This document shows, one piece after another, positions 9,415 to 18,700 of a DNA stretch of 64,000 bases. The translations under genes and the position numbers were made by a program. Position 1 is the stretch's first letter. Each line of letters begins with the position of its first letter. Below the pieces are notes generated by a model. That model ran no database searches. It had not been told where the DNA came from and saw only the letters and a program-made list of their open reading frames with translations. The stretch spans positions 4,855,001 through 4,919,000 of the forward strand of contig NZ_CP162553.1 of the NCBI RefSeq assembly GCF_040939785.1, in the 5' to 3' direction. Source of the stretch: Bradyrhizobium lupini. Its GTDB lineage: Bacteria; Pseudomonadota; Alphaproteobacteria; Rhizobiales; Xanthobacteraceae.

Positions 9415-9466
9415 GATCGAGCCTCATGAATGCGGAAGGCACGGCGTCGCAAGCGTCGTGCCTTTT
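9266..9466 (+). repeat. Left copy of the 201-bp direct repeat (attL-like)
   Basis: This stretch covers the last 49 codons of the thiolase gene, its stop and its terminator. It recurs at 14178-14378 at a constant offset of 4912 bases. I count three substitutions (AGGAAGG/AGGAGGG, CTCATG/CTCGTG, GCGTCG/GCGCCG) and no indels. The match begins sharply inside the gene and ends in the terminator T-run. This is the layout expected when an element integrates into a gene and supplies a replacement 3' end. Confidence 0.85.
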
Positions 9467-9467
9467 T
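9438..9467 (+). terminator. Rho-independent terminator of the thiolase gene
   Basis: GGCACGGCG and CGTCGTGCC pair around TCGCAAG (one G-T pair) and end in TTTTT. The duplicate at 14350-14378 has the compensating change GCGCCGTGCC, making a perfect stem. Confidence 0.85.
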
Positions 9468-9501
9468 GTTTGAGCACCAGGTCAGGCGTGTACTCTTTGG
9501 G

Positions 9502-10452
9502 TCACCGGTTTTGTGGGATGAAGCGGCTGAAGGATGGTAGTCTAAGACAAAGCTTGATGATGAGGGGAAGCGCGAGGACCGGGATGACGCACGCAGCGAC
9601 ATAACCTTCCGCCAGCGACGGCAGACCGAAGCTCGCCGCTGCCCACACGAGCGTGACGTTGCGGTTTCCGCTCACGAGACCGATGGTACCGGCGGTTTGC
9701 CACCCCAGCCTCGCGAACGTCACGGCAGCGAGGACGCACAGACCGAAATTGAACACGATCGCCGCGGCGAGCATCACGTCGAAACGCAGGGCGTTGCTGG
9801 TCCATTGCGCCCGTATGCCTTGCGAGGTGGCAAGCCCCACGATCATGAGCCCGACAACGGCGATCCCGGTGGCGGCGCTTTGATCGGGCAGAACGGGAAT
9901 CACATGACGACGAAACCTCATGGCTAAGAAGGCCACCAGGCCTGCAGCGCCGATAATGCTGAAGAGCCGGATTGCCAGCCCGCCCATGTCGAATGCAATT
10001 CCAAGCCCGAGCACCGTGGCAAAACTCGGAATCGAGATCGGCGTGAGCAAGGTCAGTGCGATGGAAACGAGCAGTGCAAGACGTGGTCGCAAACCGAGCA
10101 TTCCGGCGATCGCAGCGGCGCTTCCGACCGGCGGCGCCAGCAGTGAAAGCAGAACGCCGGCCCGCAGCGCAGGATCAAGCGGAGCAAAGGACAGCAGAAT
10201 CGCAGCAGCGAATGGCAGCACCAGGCCAACCCAGGCAAGTACCACGCCCATCAGGAGCGGACGAATGCTGGCTTCAGAGGGGGCAAGACCCGCCGTAAGA
10301 AACGAGCCCAGCGTCAGAAGAAATGCCGAAAAAGGCAAAAGATCGTAGCCGAGATGAGCGAAGGGAGTGATCATCAGCCCTGCGCAAAGCGAGATCACCA
10401 GGAGCATAGGTCCTTGTCCGCCAAGCGTGGACAATATCCGGCCAACGTACAT
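9502..10452 (-). CDS. BASS-like (bile acid:Na+ symporter superfamily) membrane transporter
   Basis: A 316-residue protein with about nine or ten hydrophobic segments filling its whole length. The segment LVSGNRNVTLVWAAASFG near the C-terminus resembles the SGNRN-type conserved helix break of bile-acid:sodium and arsenite-efflux symporters, and the LLAPPVGSAAA break near residue 105 fits the inverted-repeat partner. Inner membrane; substrate unknown. It is the last gene of a minus-strand run behind four tiny membrane proteins, with a 75-base gap to the nearest. The assignment is at fold-family level. Confidence 0.6.
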   Translation of the reverse strand: MYVGRILSTLGGQGPMLLVISLCAGLMITPFAHLGYDLLPFSAFLLTLGSFLTAGLAPSEASIRPLLMGVVLAWVGLVLPFAAAILLSFAPLDPALRAGVLLSLLAPPVGSAAAIAGMLGLRPRLALLVSIALTLLTPISIPSFATVLGLGIAFDMGGLAIRLFSIIGAAGLVAFLAMRFRRHVIPVLPDQSAATGIAVVGLMIVGLATSQGIRAQWTSNALRFDVMLAAAIVFNFGLCVLAAVTFARLGWQTAGTIGLVSGNRNVTLVWAAASFGLPSLAEGYVAACVIPVLALPLIIKLCLRLPSFSRFIPQNR

Positions 10453-10527
10453 CTCAGCTCCTCAGGACTTGCGCATCGACGACGATGCGTCTTCAGATTT
10501 CAGTCATGTCGGCCACCATTGCGAACG

Positions 10528-10680
10528 TCAGAAGAATCCGGCGCTCAAATCCAGGCCGTAGGTTCGTGAGAGCACGAACACAAAGGCGCACGCTGCGCAT
10601 AACAGGAGGGCGTGCTTCGCCAATTCGGCACCGATGACCGAGAGGACCGTGCGGGAAATCGTGCGTATGATTGCTGGCAA
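10528..10680 (-). CDS. Small single-span membrane protein (50 aa, TTG start)
   Basis: A 50-residue protein starting at a TTG that has AGGAGG with ideal spacing. It begins PAIIRTISRTVLSVIG and has a hydrophobic segment HALLLCAACAFVFVLS (about residues 24-39), ending LDLSAGFF. No homologue comes to mind. It is one of four tiny membrane proteins in a row, upstream of the BASS-like gene. The strong ribosome site and the shared layout with its neighbours argue that it is real. Confidence 0.55.
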   Translation of the reverse strand: MPAIIRTISRTVLSVIGAELAKHALLLCAACAFVFVLSRTYGLDLSAGFF

Positions 10681-10730
10681 TGTTGCCTCCTGGTTTTCAA
10701 ATCCCATGAACCGGCTGCATGTGGCGGCCG

Positions 10731-10937
10731 TCAGTCGGTGTGCGAAGCGAGGATCAGGGGCGGATCACCTCGCTCGGTCGACGCGCGCTGAATGAGGATC
10801 GCGCCGATCACGTGAACGAGGCCGAATCCCAGCAGAACGAGGATCATCAGGCGCGTCTCGCCGCCTGTTCGCTTTCTGTCGTGCGATGCTGGAGATCTGG
10901 CCCGAATTGGAGACGCAGCACGGTTGTGATTGTTCAC
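10731..10937 (-). CDS. Small single-span membrane protein (68 aa)
   Basis: A 68-residue protein with a basic N-terminal third (RARSPASHDRKR) and one transmembrane helix LMILVLLGFGLVHVIGAIL, followed by an acidic tail. I prefer the GTG at 10937, five bases after AGGA; an ATG four codons further upstream (10949) is the alternative. The positive-inside rule places the N-terminus in the cytoplasm. Not recognised. Confidence 0.45.
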   Translation of the reverse strand: MNNHNRAASPIRARSPASHDRKRTGGETRLMILVLLGFGLVHVIGAILIQRASTERGDPPLILASHTD

Positions 10938-10977
10938 GATTGTCCTCATATGCTTTGCTGTCGCTCGTCCCGATCGC

Positions 10978-11205
10978 CTACGGCGCCGACGGGTTCGAAA
11001 TGTAGTGGGTAACGAAATCGTCGGAGGCCAGGTTGGCTTGGCGCTCTCGGGGCGCCTTGCTCATTGCCGCGAAGGCAATCACCAGCGCCAGGAGCGAGCC
11101 ATAGAAGGCGACCACTCCAAGTCTCCACATCGCAACCAATCGCTGTTCTTGATCGGACGCGAGAAACCTCTGCGATTGTCTTCCCTGCTGTGCGATGTCG
11201 GTCAA
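10978..11205 (-). CDS. Small single-span membrane protein (75 aa, TTG start)
   Basis: A 75-residue protein with a TTG start preceded by AGGAGG at five bases. It has a polar N-terminal 27 residues, one hydrophobic segment (LGVVAFYGSLLALVIAFAAM, about 29-48), then a charged tail ending VTHYISNPSAP. It belongs to the same run as its three small neighbours. Not recognised. Confidence 0.5.
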   Translation of the reverse strand: MTDIAQQGRQSQRFLASDQEQRLVAMWRLGVVAFYGSLLALVIAFAAMSKAPRERQANLASDDFVTHYISNPSAP

Positions 11206-11247
11206 TGCGACCTCCTGTTTGATGGCTGTTGTGATGCCGGCGTGCGA

Positions 11248-11436
11248 TCAGTCGCCTCCGAAAAGGAGCGGTGCGACGGGCGGCGCCGACTGCGAAGCGG
11301 CCCTGAGTGTCGGGTGTGCAAAGGTCGTCAACGCTGCGTCGAATCCGGCGAGAACCACGAACAAGCCAACGACGATCATGATGAGGTGATGCGCGCGCAC
11401 GCTGACTTCCGGATGAAATTGCTCCGCGTCGATCAA
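11248..11436 (-). CDS. Small single-span membrane protein (62 aa)
   Basis: A 62-residue protein with a central helix LIMIVVGLFVVLAGFDAAL and a hydrophobic Pro-rich tail. The TTG start at 11436 has only a distant GAGATG upstream, so the start is uncertain. It would be the first gene of the minus-strand run and lies about 150 bases from the divergent regulator gene; the intergenic space probably carries both promoters. Confidence 0.4.
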   Translation of the reverse strand: MIDAEQFHPEVSVRAHHLIMIVVGLFVVLAGFDAALTTFAHPTLRAASQSAPPVAPLLFGGD

Positions 11437-11587
11437 CCAACCGGCATCTCGTCGCGATGCGATCTGAACCCACTGTCGTCGTCGCCGGCGTCACTCGGCC
11501 GTCACTGCAGCGTTAATATTGTTCGCTAAGGCGGCAATTCGTGTAGGATGTATATCCGTGAGCGCATCTGCTTATTTTTGAGGCGGA

Positions 11588-13591
11588 ATGACCGAAACTG
11601 CACCCGCGCCCAGCCCAAGTTTTACTCTCGCACTTCTTGGACGTTTTGAACTGATCGGGCCGGACGGTGCCGTCAGCTTACCGAACAAGAAGCTCGCGGG
11701 ATTGCTGGCCTATCTGGCCTGCACGGCACCTCAGCCTCAGCACCGCGAAAAACTCTCGACCTTGCTGTGGGGATCGCACTTCGAAGCGCAGGCGAAGCAA
11801 AACCTGCGACAGGCCCTGTTCAAGCTGCGTCAAGTTCTTGGTCAGAGTGCTCTCAGGAGTGACGGCGAATTCATTTCGTTGAATGCCGTTGTGATCACCT
11901 GCGATGTGCCGCAATTCGAGCGGCTTGTCAGAAAGGGCAGCCGTGACGCGCTGACCGCGGCGGCAGATCTCTATCGCGGGCGCCTCGTCGATGACATCGC
12001 GGTCAACGCTGAGGGCTGGAGCGAGTGGGTGGCCGGCGAACGCGAGCGGTTATCGGAGCTGGCTGTCGGCGCGATGGTAGCGCTCGGCGACCAGGAACTG
12101 TCCGACGGACGTGCCGGCGATGCCCTGCTCGCCGGCCAGCGCGCCAATGCACTCAACAGCATGCGCGAGGATGCGCACCGCCTGATCATGCGCGCGTTGT
12201 CCGCGGCCGGCCGCAACGCCGAGGCGCTCAAATATTATCAGGCCGTCGTTGCCTTTCTGAAGCAAGAGCTCGGCACCGCGCCCGATGCCACAACCAGCGC
12301 GCTGGCTGCGGAATTGCGCAAGGTCCAGGAGCAGAAGATCGTTCTGCCGGCAGCGGACCCGACGGCAGACCTTTCGCACCAGGCGGAGCACGTGTTCGGC
12401 AACGACAGGCCCTCCGTGGCGGTGCTTCCGTTCCGCAACATGGGTGATGAAACCGAACAGGACTACTTCGCCGATGGCGTCACTGCAGACATCATCACCG
12501 CTCTATCGCGCTTTCGCGAGCTGGTGGTGATCGCGGCCGGATCGTGCTTTGCCCTTCGGGACAAGGGAATGACCAGCCGGCAGATTGCGCAGCAACTCGG
12601 TGCGCAATACGTCCTGAGCGGTCATATTCGCAAGGCGGGCAACCGCATTCGCGTCTCGGCCGAGCTCACTCATACCGGAAGCGAGGCCCAGGTCTGGTCC
12701 AATCGCTACGATCGCCCCCTGGTCGACATCTTCGACCTGCAGGACGACGTCAGCAGCAGTGTTGCCGCAGTCGTCGATCCCGCCGTTCGTAGCGCCGAGA
12801 TCGAACGCGCACGCCGCAAGCCGCCAACTGATCTTTCGGCCTATGATCTGTATTTGCGCGGCCTTCATCATTTATGGGGCGGCACCCGCGAAGGTATCGT
12901 CAAGGCCATCGATCTGCTTCGGCGGTCTCTGAGCCTCGATCAGGAGCGAACGGCGACGCTGGCGGCGCTGGCTTGGGGACTCGTGATGGCTCCGCCGCTC
13001 GGCGCCAACATGTCTGCGGATGCCGCGTCCGAGGCGGTCGGTCTGGCGCGCCGCGCCGTCGAGCAGGATAGTGGGGACGCTTTCGCCCACGCTGTCTATG
13101 GCTTCACGCTGTTTGGGCCCGCCGGCGACAACGATCAGGGGCGCATTCACGCCAGCGAAGCCGCAAGGCTCAATCCGAGTTCGGCTTTCGCATGGGGTGT
13201 ACTCGGAATGATCGACAGCATGGGAGGCGATTATGCCAACGCACTCGCATGCCTGCATCGGTCTCTCGTCCTCAGCCCCGAGGACAGCATGCTCCATATG
13301 TGGATGACGGGATTGACCGCGTCCTACTTTGCCCTCGGGCAGTACGAGGAGGGCGTTGCCTGGGCGCGCAAGTCGGTTCGGCACAATCCGAGCAACGGCA
13401 CCGGACATCGCATGCTCGCGGCCAACCTGGTCGGGGTCGGCCGGCTGGAGGAAGCCCGCGAGGTCACCCGGGTTCGCGATGCGGCACAAAAAACGACGAT
13501 CCGCGATCTGCGCGCCATGCGCTTTTTCAAGCAGCACGAGGCGCTTGAACGCTACCTTTCGGCCCAGCAGATCGCCGGCGTGGCCGACTGA
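11588..13591 (+). CDS. SARP/BTAD-type regulator with TolB-like and TPR domains
   Basis: A 667-residue cytosolic regulator. Residues 10-100 form an OmpR-like winged helix (LALLGRFEL, then REKLSTLLWG and LRQALFKLRQVLG), followed by a bacterial transcriptional activation domain (about 100-250). From about 275 a FlgO/TolB-like segment (SVAVLPFRNMGDETEQDYFADG) follows, and from about 420 tetratricopeptide repeats run to the end. This architecture is common in Bradyrhizobium, often annotated as adenylate-cyclase-like. GAGGCGG precedes the ATG. Divergent from the small membrane-protein run, so it is a good candidate for controlling it. The TPR part would sense a protein or ligand. Confidence 0.8.
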   Translation: MTETAPAPSPSFTLALLGRFELIGPDGAVSLPNKKLAGLLAYLACTAPQPQHREKLSTLLWGSHFEAQAKQNLRQALFKLRQVLGQSALRSDGEFISLNAVVITCDVPQFERLVRKGSRDALTAAADLYRGRLVDDIAVNAEGWSEWVAGERERLSELAVGAMVALGDQELSDGRAGDALLAGQRANALNSMREDAHRLIMRALSAAGRNAEALKYYQAVVAFLKQELGTAPDATTSALAAELRKVQEQKIVLPAADPTADLSHQAEHVFGNDRPSVAVLPFRNMGDETEQDYFADGVTADIITALSRFRELVVIAAGSCFALRDKGMTSRQIAQQLGAQYVLSGHIRKAGNRIRVSAELTHTGSEAQVWSNRYDRPLVDIFDLQDDVSSSVAAVVDPAVRSAEIERARRKPPTDLSAYDLYLRGLHHLWGGTREGIVKAIDLLRRSLSLDQERTATLAALAWGLVMAPPLGANMSADAASEAVGLARRAVEQDSGDAFAHAVYGFTLFGPAGDNDQGRIHASEAARLNPSSAFAWGVLGMIDSMGGDYANALACLHRSLVLSPEDSMLHMWMTGLTASYFALGQYEEGVAWARKSVRHNPSNGTGHRMLAANLVGVGRLEEAREVTRVRDAAQKTTIRDLRAMRFFKQHEALERYLSAQQIAGVAD

Positions 13592-13594
13592 GCC

Positions 13595-14089
13595 TCAAGC
13601 GCCGAGTGCAACGAGCAGCGTGCGCACGGTCATGAAGACCAGGATGACCGAGCCGACGGTCCACAGCATTGCGCGAATGTCGTGAATTTGCCCGGTGAGA
13701 TAGGCGAGAAAATGCAGCAGGCGTGAGGCAACGTAGCCGTAGAGCAGGCATTGCGCGAGAAGCAGCGACGGCTTTGTGAGAACATAAAGAAAGCCCGCGG
13801 CCAGGAAATACGGCAGGCTCTCGAGATCGTTCATCTGGATCCGGCGGATCCGCTCCACATCTTCGTTGGGAAGAAGCTGCGCCGGATCGGGTGCGGGATT
13901 CAGTGGTGTCTTCTTGATGTCCTCCGGCGAACGGTAGCCGCCCTGGGCCCTCACCATCCGGACCACGGTGAGCCACGACATCGCCACGGCCTTGAGGATG
14001 ATCAAGCTGGCGGCAACGACATAGGTGGCGAAGAGGGGATCGTGAAGATTGATTCCGTCCAATTTGGTACCCCGCTCCGGCAGGGCCAT
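13595..14089 (-). CDS. MAPEG family membrane protein
   Basis: A 164-residue membrane protein with about four hydrophobic segments: YVVAASLIILKAVAMSW, then RIQMNDLESLPYFLAAGFLY, the ALCLLYGYVASR-like third helix, and a C-terminal helix. The R-x-x-x-N-D-x-E-x-x-P-x-F core is the MAPEG signature (membrane-associated proteins in eicosanoid and glutathione metabolism). The start at 14089 (MALPERG) is the most sensible; the open frame continues upstream into the duplicated thiolase end, which is not coding on this strand. Convergent with the regulator, three bases between stops. It is the last gene inside the putative island. Confidence 0.8.
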   Translation of the reverse strand: MALPERGTKLDGINLHDPLFATYVVAASLIILKAVAMSWLTVVRMVRAQGGYRSPEDIKKTPLNPAPDPAQLLPNEDVERIRRIQMNDLESLPYFLAAGFLYVLTKPSLLLAQCLLYGYVASRLLHFLAYLTGQIHDIRAMLWTVGSVILVFMTVRTLLVALGA

Positions 14090-14177
14090 ACTACATGTCC
14101 GAGCGGGTTGCGCCACTACGTAAAGGCAGCCGCCAGTCCAGTCCCAGCCTGATCTCGCCTTATGCCTTCGCCAGCGC

Positions 14178-14378
14178 CGATCGGCCATCCGTTCGGCATG
14201 ACCGGCGCGCGGCTCACCGGCCACATCCTCCAGGAGGGCAAGCGCCGCAAGGCGAAGTGGGGCGTCGTGACGATGTGCATCGGCGGCGGCCAGGGCGGCG
14301 CGGGACTGTTCGAAATCTACAGCTGAGATCGAGCCTCGTGAATGCGGAAGGCACGGCGTCGCAAGCGCCGTGCCTTTT
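14178..14378 (+). repeat. Right copy of the 201-bp direct repeat (attR-like), orphan thiolase 3' end
   Basis: This repeats 9266-9466 with three substitutions. It contains the last 49 codons of a thiolase ([10 protein letters not shown] through [10 protein letters not shown]), its stop at 14324-14326 and the terminator hairpin at 14350-14374, but no thiolase start or body precedes it. It is therefore a gene remnant and cannot make a working enzyme. To its right lies the AI-2E permease gene, probably the original downstream neighbour of the thiolase gene. Confidence 0.85.
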
Positions 14379-14416
14379 GCTTTCTGGCGTGTGCTTGGGG
14401 ATACGCCCGCGGCAAC

Positions 14417-15586
14417 TCAACCGTTCTTCTCGGGCGCGACAGGTCGGAACACCCACTCGCGCCAGACCACCAGCAACGCCGACATGATCACCGGGCCGAG
14501 AAACAAGCCCAGAAGGCCGAAGGCAGCCAAGCCTCCGAAGATCCCGACGAACGCGAACAGAAACGGCAGCCGCGCGGAGTCGCCGACCAGGGTCGGCCAG
14601 ACGAAATGATCGCCGGCCAACATGACGATCGCGCCCCAGAAGAAGACGCCCGCGGCTGCGAAGCCGCTGCCTCCGCCAGAGACCAGCACCACCGCCGCAG
14701 CGGTGAAAGCGAGCCAGGCGCCGAACGGAAGCATGGCGAAGGCCGTGGTCAATATCGTGAATACGATGGCATGCGGCACGCCCGCGACGAAATAGGCCAC
14801 GCCGATCAATAATCCCTCGCCTGCGGCGACCAGCACCGTACCGTTCACGGTGCCGCGGATCGCATCGACCATTTGCTCGGCGAGACCCTCTCCCGCCTCA
14901 CCGAAAAGCCGATCGCAGGTTTCCAGCACGCGGTCCGAGATCGACCGGCCGTTGCGCAGCAAGACGAACAAGGCGATCAGCGAAAAGAACAGAAGAAACA
15001 GGCGATGAAGCAGCTGTCCGCCGAACGTTCGAAACAGTTCCGATGCGTTGTCTGCGTTGACGCTTTTCAGCCATGCGGTCGCGGCTTTGGGATCGGAAAG
15101 ATTGCTGCGCCACCACTGCTCGATGCTCTCTGCGGCGATCGGAAGGCGGGCGAGCCAATCAGGCACTTCGATCCCGCTCTCTCCGGCCTGTTTCATCCAG
15201 CCCACGAGCAGATCGCCTTGCTGCGCGATCTGATAGACGGCAAGCGACATCGGCGTAAACAGGATGAGGGCGACGACGAGCGTGAAGACCAGCGGGGCCA
15301 GGCTGGAGCGGCCGGAGGTCACGCGTGCCGCAAACTTGGTGTAGAGCGGCCACAGGCTGGTTGCGAGTATCGCGGCCCAGATCACTGCGGGCAGAAAGCC
15401 CGCCGCCGTCCACAACGCGAGTGCGACCAGCGCAAGGGCAAGCACGACCCGTGCGTTCATGCGCGCGCCCGCGCCGGTAGGCAGCGGCTTTCGCTCAGTC
15501 GTGGTCGGGCCGCCCTCGCTCCGCGCCGCCTCGCTCCGCTTGGGCGGACGCTGCTTCGATGCCACGGATTTCGCTCGTTCGGTCAT
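14417..15586 (-). CDS. AI-2E family transporter (PerM/YdiK-like)
   Basis: A 389-residue inner-membrane permease. After a basic, Pro-rich N-terminal tail of about 45 residues come paired helices (VVLALALVALALWTAAGFLPAV...), a long soluble stretch (about 125-215), then a helix cluster with GEGLLIGVAYFVAGVPHA and a final FLGPVIMSALLVVWREW, the usual end of the AI-2E/UPF0118 family. Despite the family name, most members do not transport autoinducer-2, and the substrate is unknown here. Convergent with the terminator of the duplicated thiolase end. Confidence 0.85.
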   Translation of the reverse strand: MTERAKSVASKQRPPKRSEAARSEGGPTTTERKPLPTGAGARMNARVVLALALVALALWTAAGFLPAVIWAAILATSLWPLYTKFAARVTSGRSSLAPLVFTLVVALILFTPMSLAVYQIAQQGDLLVGWMKQAGESGIEVPDWLARLPIAAESIEQWWRSNLSDPKAATAWLKSVNADNASELFRTFGGQLLHRLFLLFFSLIALFVLLRNGRSISDRVLETCDRLFGEAGEGLAEQMVDAIRGTVNGTVLVAAGEGLLIGVAYFVAGVPHAIVFTILTTAFAMLPFGAWLAFTAAAVVLVSGGGSGFAAAGVFFWGAIVMLAGDHFVWPTLVGDSARLPFLFAFVGIFGGLAAFGLLGLFLGPVIMSALLVVWREWVFRPVAPEKNG

Positions 15587-15771
15587 TTGAAGTCGCTGGG
15601 TGCGGGAGCTGCAGTGTCGAACTGATCAGCAGGAGAAACGCTGGGTCCAGGCTTCAAGCCGCAACGAGGGGCTTCGGTTCCGCTCGGGAAGAAGTCGCAA
15701 TGGCGCCCTTCGCGGGGCGCGGCTCGGCCGAAGCCGCCCGTGCACCGCGGGCAGGAAATCGCGTTCGCCGC

Positions 15772-18700
15772 TTACGCCTGCGCCAGTGCCGGTGCGAACA
15801 CCACCTCGATCAGCGAGCCGGAGTTCGCCGCGCTCTTGATGTTGAAGCGGGCGCGGTTGGCTTCGACCAGGGCCTTGGTCAGCGACAAGCTCAGCGCCGA
15901 ACTGTCTTCGGCGTCGCCGGGCGGCGGCGTGCGGAACGGCTCCATCGCGGCGGCGACTTCGCGCTCGCTGAGGCCGTGACCGGTGTCGCGGATGCGAAGT
16001 GCGACCTCGCCGCGGTCGGTGAGCGCGGTCGAGACGATGACCTGGCCGCCGGCGCTGGCGAGCCGGATCGAGTTCGAGATCAGGTTCATGGTGATCTGCC
16101 GCATCGCGCGCGCATCCGCGCTCACCTGCGGCAGGGCATGGCCGAGCGAGGTGCGGATGATGATGCGCTCGCGATTGGCCTGCGGCTGCATCACGACCAC
16201 GCAGGCCTCGACCAGATCATTGAGGTTGAGGTTGGCGAAGTTGAGGTCGAGCTTGCCGGTCTCGATCCGCGACAGCTCGAGCAGGTCGTCGATGATGGCG
16301 ATGACGCGCTCGCCGGAGGCGCGGATGTCCTTCATGTACTCGCCGTAGCGCTCGTTGCCGAGCGTGCCGAAGCGTTCCGAGATCATCACCTCCGAAAAGC
16401 CGATGATGGCGTTGAGCGGCGTGCGGATCTCGTGGCTGATCCGCGCCAGCATGTCCGCCTTGGCATTGGCCGCGCCGTCGACCAGACGTCGCACCTGCGT
16501 CAGCTCGCTCTCGCCCTGCTTGCTGTGCGAGAGGTCGCGGAACACGGCGAAGAAGTTCGGGCCGTCGGGCCGGGTGCGGCCCATGATCATCGCGAGCGGA
16601 ATGACGCCGCCCTTCTTCTCGCGCCCCAGCACCTCGCGGCCGTGGTCGAGCAGGCTCGCGATGTCCTGGCTCTTGAGGTTTTCCAGATAGTCGATCACGA
16701 CATGCTGGCTCTCCGGCGCGAACAGCGTCACCAGATTCTGCTGCATCAGCGTCTCGCCGTCATAGCCGAACAGCGCCTCGGCGCTGCGGTTGCAGGCGTG
16801 GATGTTGCCTTCGGCATCGAACATCACGATGCCCTCGGCCGTGGTGTCGAGGATCGCGGCGAGATCTTCCGCGGCCGCCTCGCCGGCGTCGGGCTCCGGC
16901 GCGGTGGGGAAGGTCTCGGGGACAATGGTCTCGGCGGTGACGGTCTCGGCGATGACGGGCGCAGCGGGCGCTGCCTGCGGCAGCGCGCAGATCAGCGCAT
17001 GCGCGCTCTCGCCGTCCCAGTCGATCGCGTGCAGATGCGCCTCGGTGGTCGGCAGCGGCGCTTCGCCATTGGCGAGCGTCGCGCTGATCGTGACCGGCGT
17101 GCCGGCTTGCGACGTGCTGCTGGCCGCGGACACGCCGGGCTCGACATAGAGTGCATCTAGCCCGCCGGCGTTCTCAAGTGCGCTCAGGCTGGCATAGCCC
17201 ATGCGCGCGAGAAACGCGGGGTTGGCGTAGAGCAGGCGGTCGAGCCGATAGATCAGGATGCCGGTCGGCAGCAGGTCGAGCAGCGCGCGGTCGCGCGGGC
17301 TGTGGCCGTGCGCGGGCGGCGCGGGCGCGGTCAGCCATTCGGCCGGCGCGTGCGGCGTCTCAGGCTCGGGCTCCGGCGTCGGCGCCTCAGGCGTGATCTC
17401 GGCATCCGGCGGCTCGGACGATGCCGCGATGGTTTCCTTGTCGCGTTCGAGGCGCTCGGACAATTGGCGGGCGAGCTCGTTGAACGCGCTGTTCTCGACC
17501 GGCGTCAGCGTCGGCGATCGCGTGTCGCCGGGCGCTCGGAACGGCAGGACATTGGGAGGCGTTTCCACTGGCGTTTCCGGATCGGTTGGATGTGAATTCG
17601 CGTCGGTTGTGGGGTCGGTCAGTTCGGCTTCAGGCGCGGGCTCAGGTGCGGGCGGCTCGATCGGCGGAGGCGGCGGCTCTGGCTCAGGCTCCGGCTCGAT
17701 CACATCGGCGGACAGGCTTTGCGGCGCCGCCGGTTCGGCCAAAAGCTCAAAACGCCTGAGCGCATCGAGCCGGTTGAGGCCGTCGAGATCGCGGCAGACG
17801 CCAAATCCCCTGAAGCCCGCGAAATTGCGCTCGCCGTCATAAACCGGAAGTCCGGCAAGCTCGACCGGCAGATGCTCGCCGCCATCGGCCGGCCAGTTCA
17901 CGGTGATCCCGGCCCAGGTGTCCTTGCTGGCAAGCGCCTGCGCCACGCGGCCTTCAGGGTCGAGCGCGAAGGCGTCGGCGATCTCGCGCCAGGGGCGGTC
18001 GAAGCCGGCGGCCGTGCGCGGCCCGATCAGGTGGATGAATTCGTCGGAGAGAAGCACAAAGCGGCCCTCTGCATCCACCTTCCAGAGGAAGCGCAGCGGA
18101 TGCTGACGCGGTGCGGGCGGCTCTTCGTGGCCCGACGGCGGCTCGACCATGCCGGTTACGGTCGGCGCGGCCTGCGGCGACACCATGGCTTCGGCCGAGT
18201 TTTCAACCGGAGTCTTCGGTTCGACCTCGGCGCGCGCTTCGGCCGCTTGCTCGACGGCTTGCTGGATCGAGACGATCTCGGTCGCCGGCTCGCTTGCAGG
18301 CGGTTCGTGCGCGATCGTTGCTTGCGGCGCGTCGACCGGCTCGGCGAAGGCGTCGAACAGCGCGATCTCTGATGGCGCCTCGTGCGACGGCGCGGCTTGC
18401 ACATCCTGCGGCACGGCGGCTGGAGCAGCGGGCGGCGCAGCCTCATGCTGAGCGATGTCTTCTCGGGCGATCTCTTCGCGCGCGACCTCTTCAGCGGCCT
18501 CGGGTTCGACCTCATCAGTCCCAGCCGCCGCCTGCTGCACGGCAGGCTCGATCAGCGCGACCAGGCCGACATCGGCCCCGCTGCCGACCCGCTGCAGCAC
18601 CATCTGGCCGATGCCGATCGGCGTCTCGGCGCGGCCCTGGCGAAGCGCATCGCTGCGCGCCTGCTCGAGGCCCCCTCGGTGAGATCGCGGAAGCCGAGCA

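Larger units (their letters stand above)
9467..14177. mobile_element. Putative integrated island between thiolase 3'-end repeats
   Basis: About 4.7 kb bounded by the two 201-bp repeats. Its content: a BASS-like transporter and four very small membrane proteins on the minus strand, a divergent SARP/BTAD-TPR regulator, and a MAPEG membrane protein. No integrase, transposase or inverted-repeat end is visible inside, so mobility would need a lost or external recombinase. By analogy with elements such as e14 in icd, the left repeat would be element-derived and the right repeat the displaced native gene end. The ancestral order would then be thiolase directly followed by the AI-2E permease gene at 14417. 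Confidence 0.6.

Noticed and set aside
14095..14487. A plus-strand frame crossing the right-hand thiolase repeat
   Set aside because: It is in a different frame from the thiolase codons in the repeat and encodes nothing recognisable. The repeat is a gene remnant.
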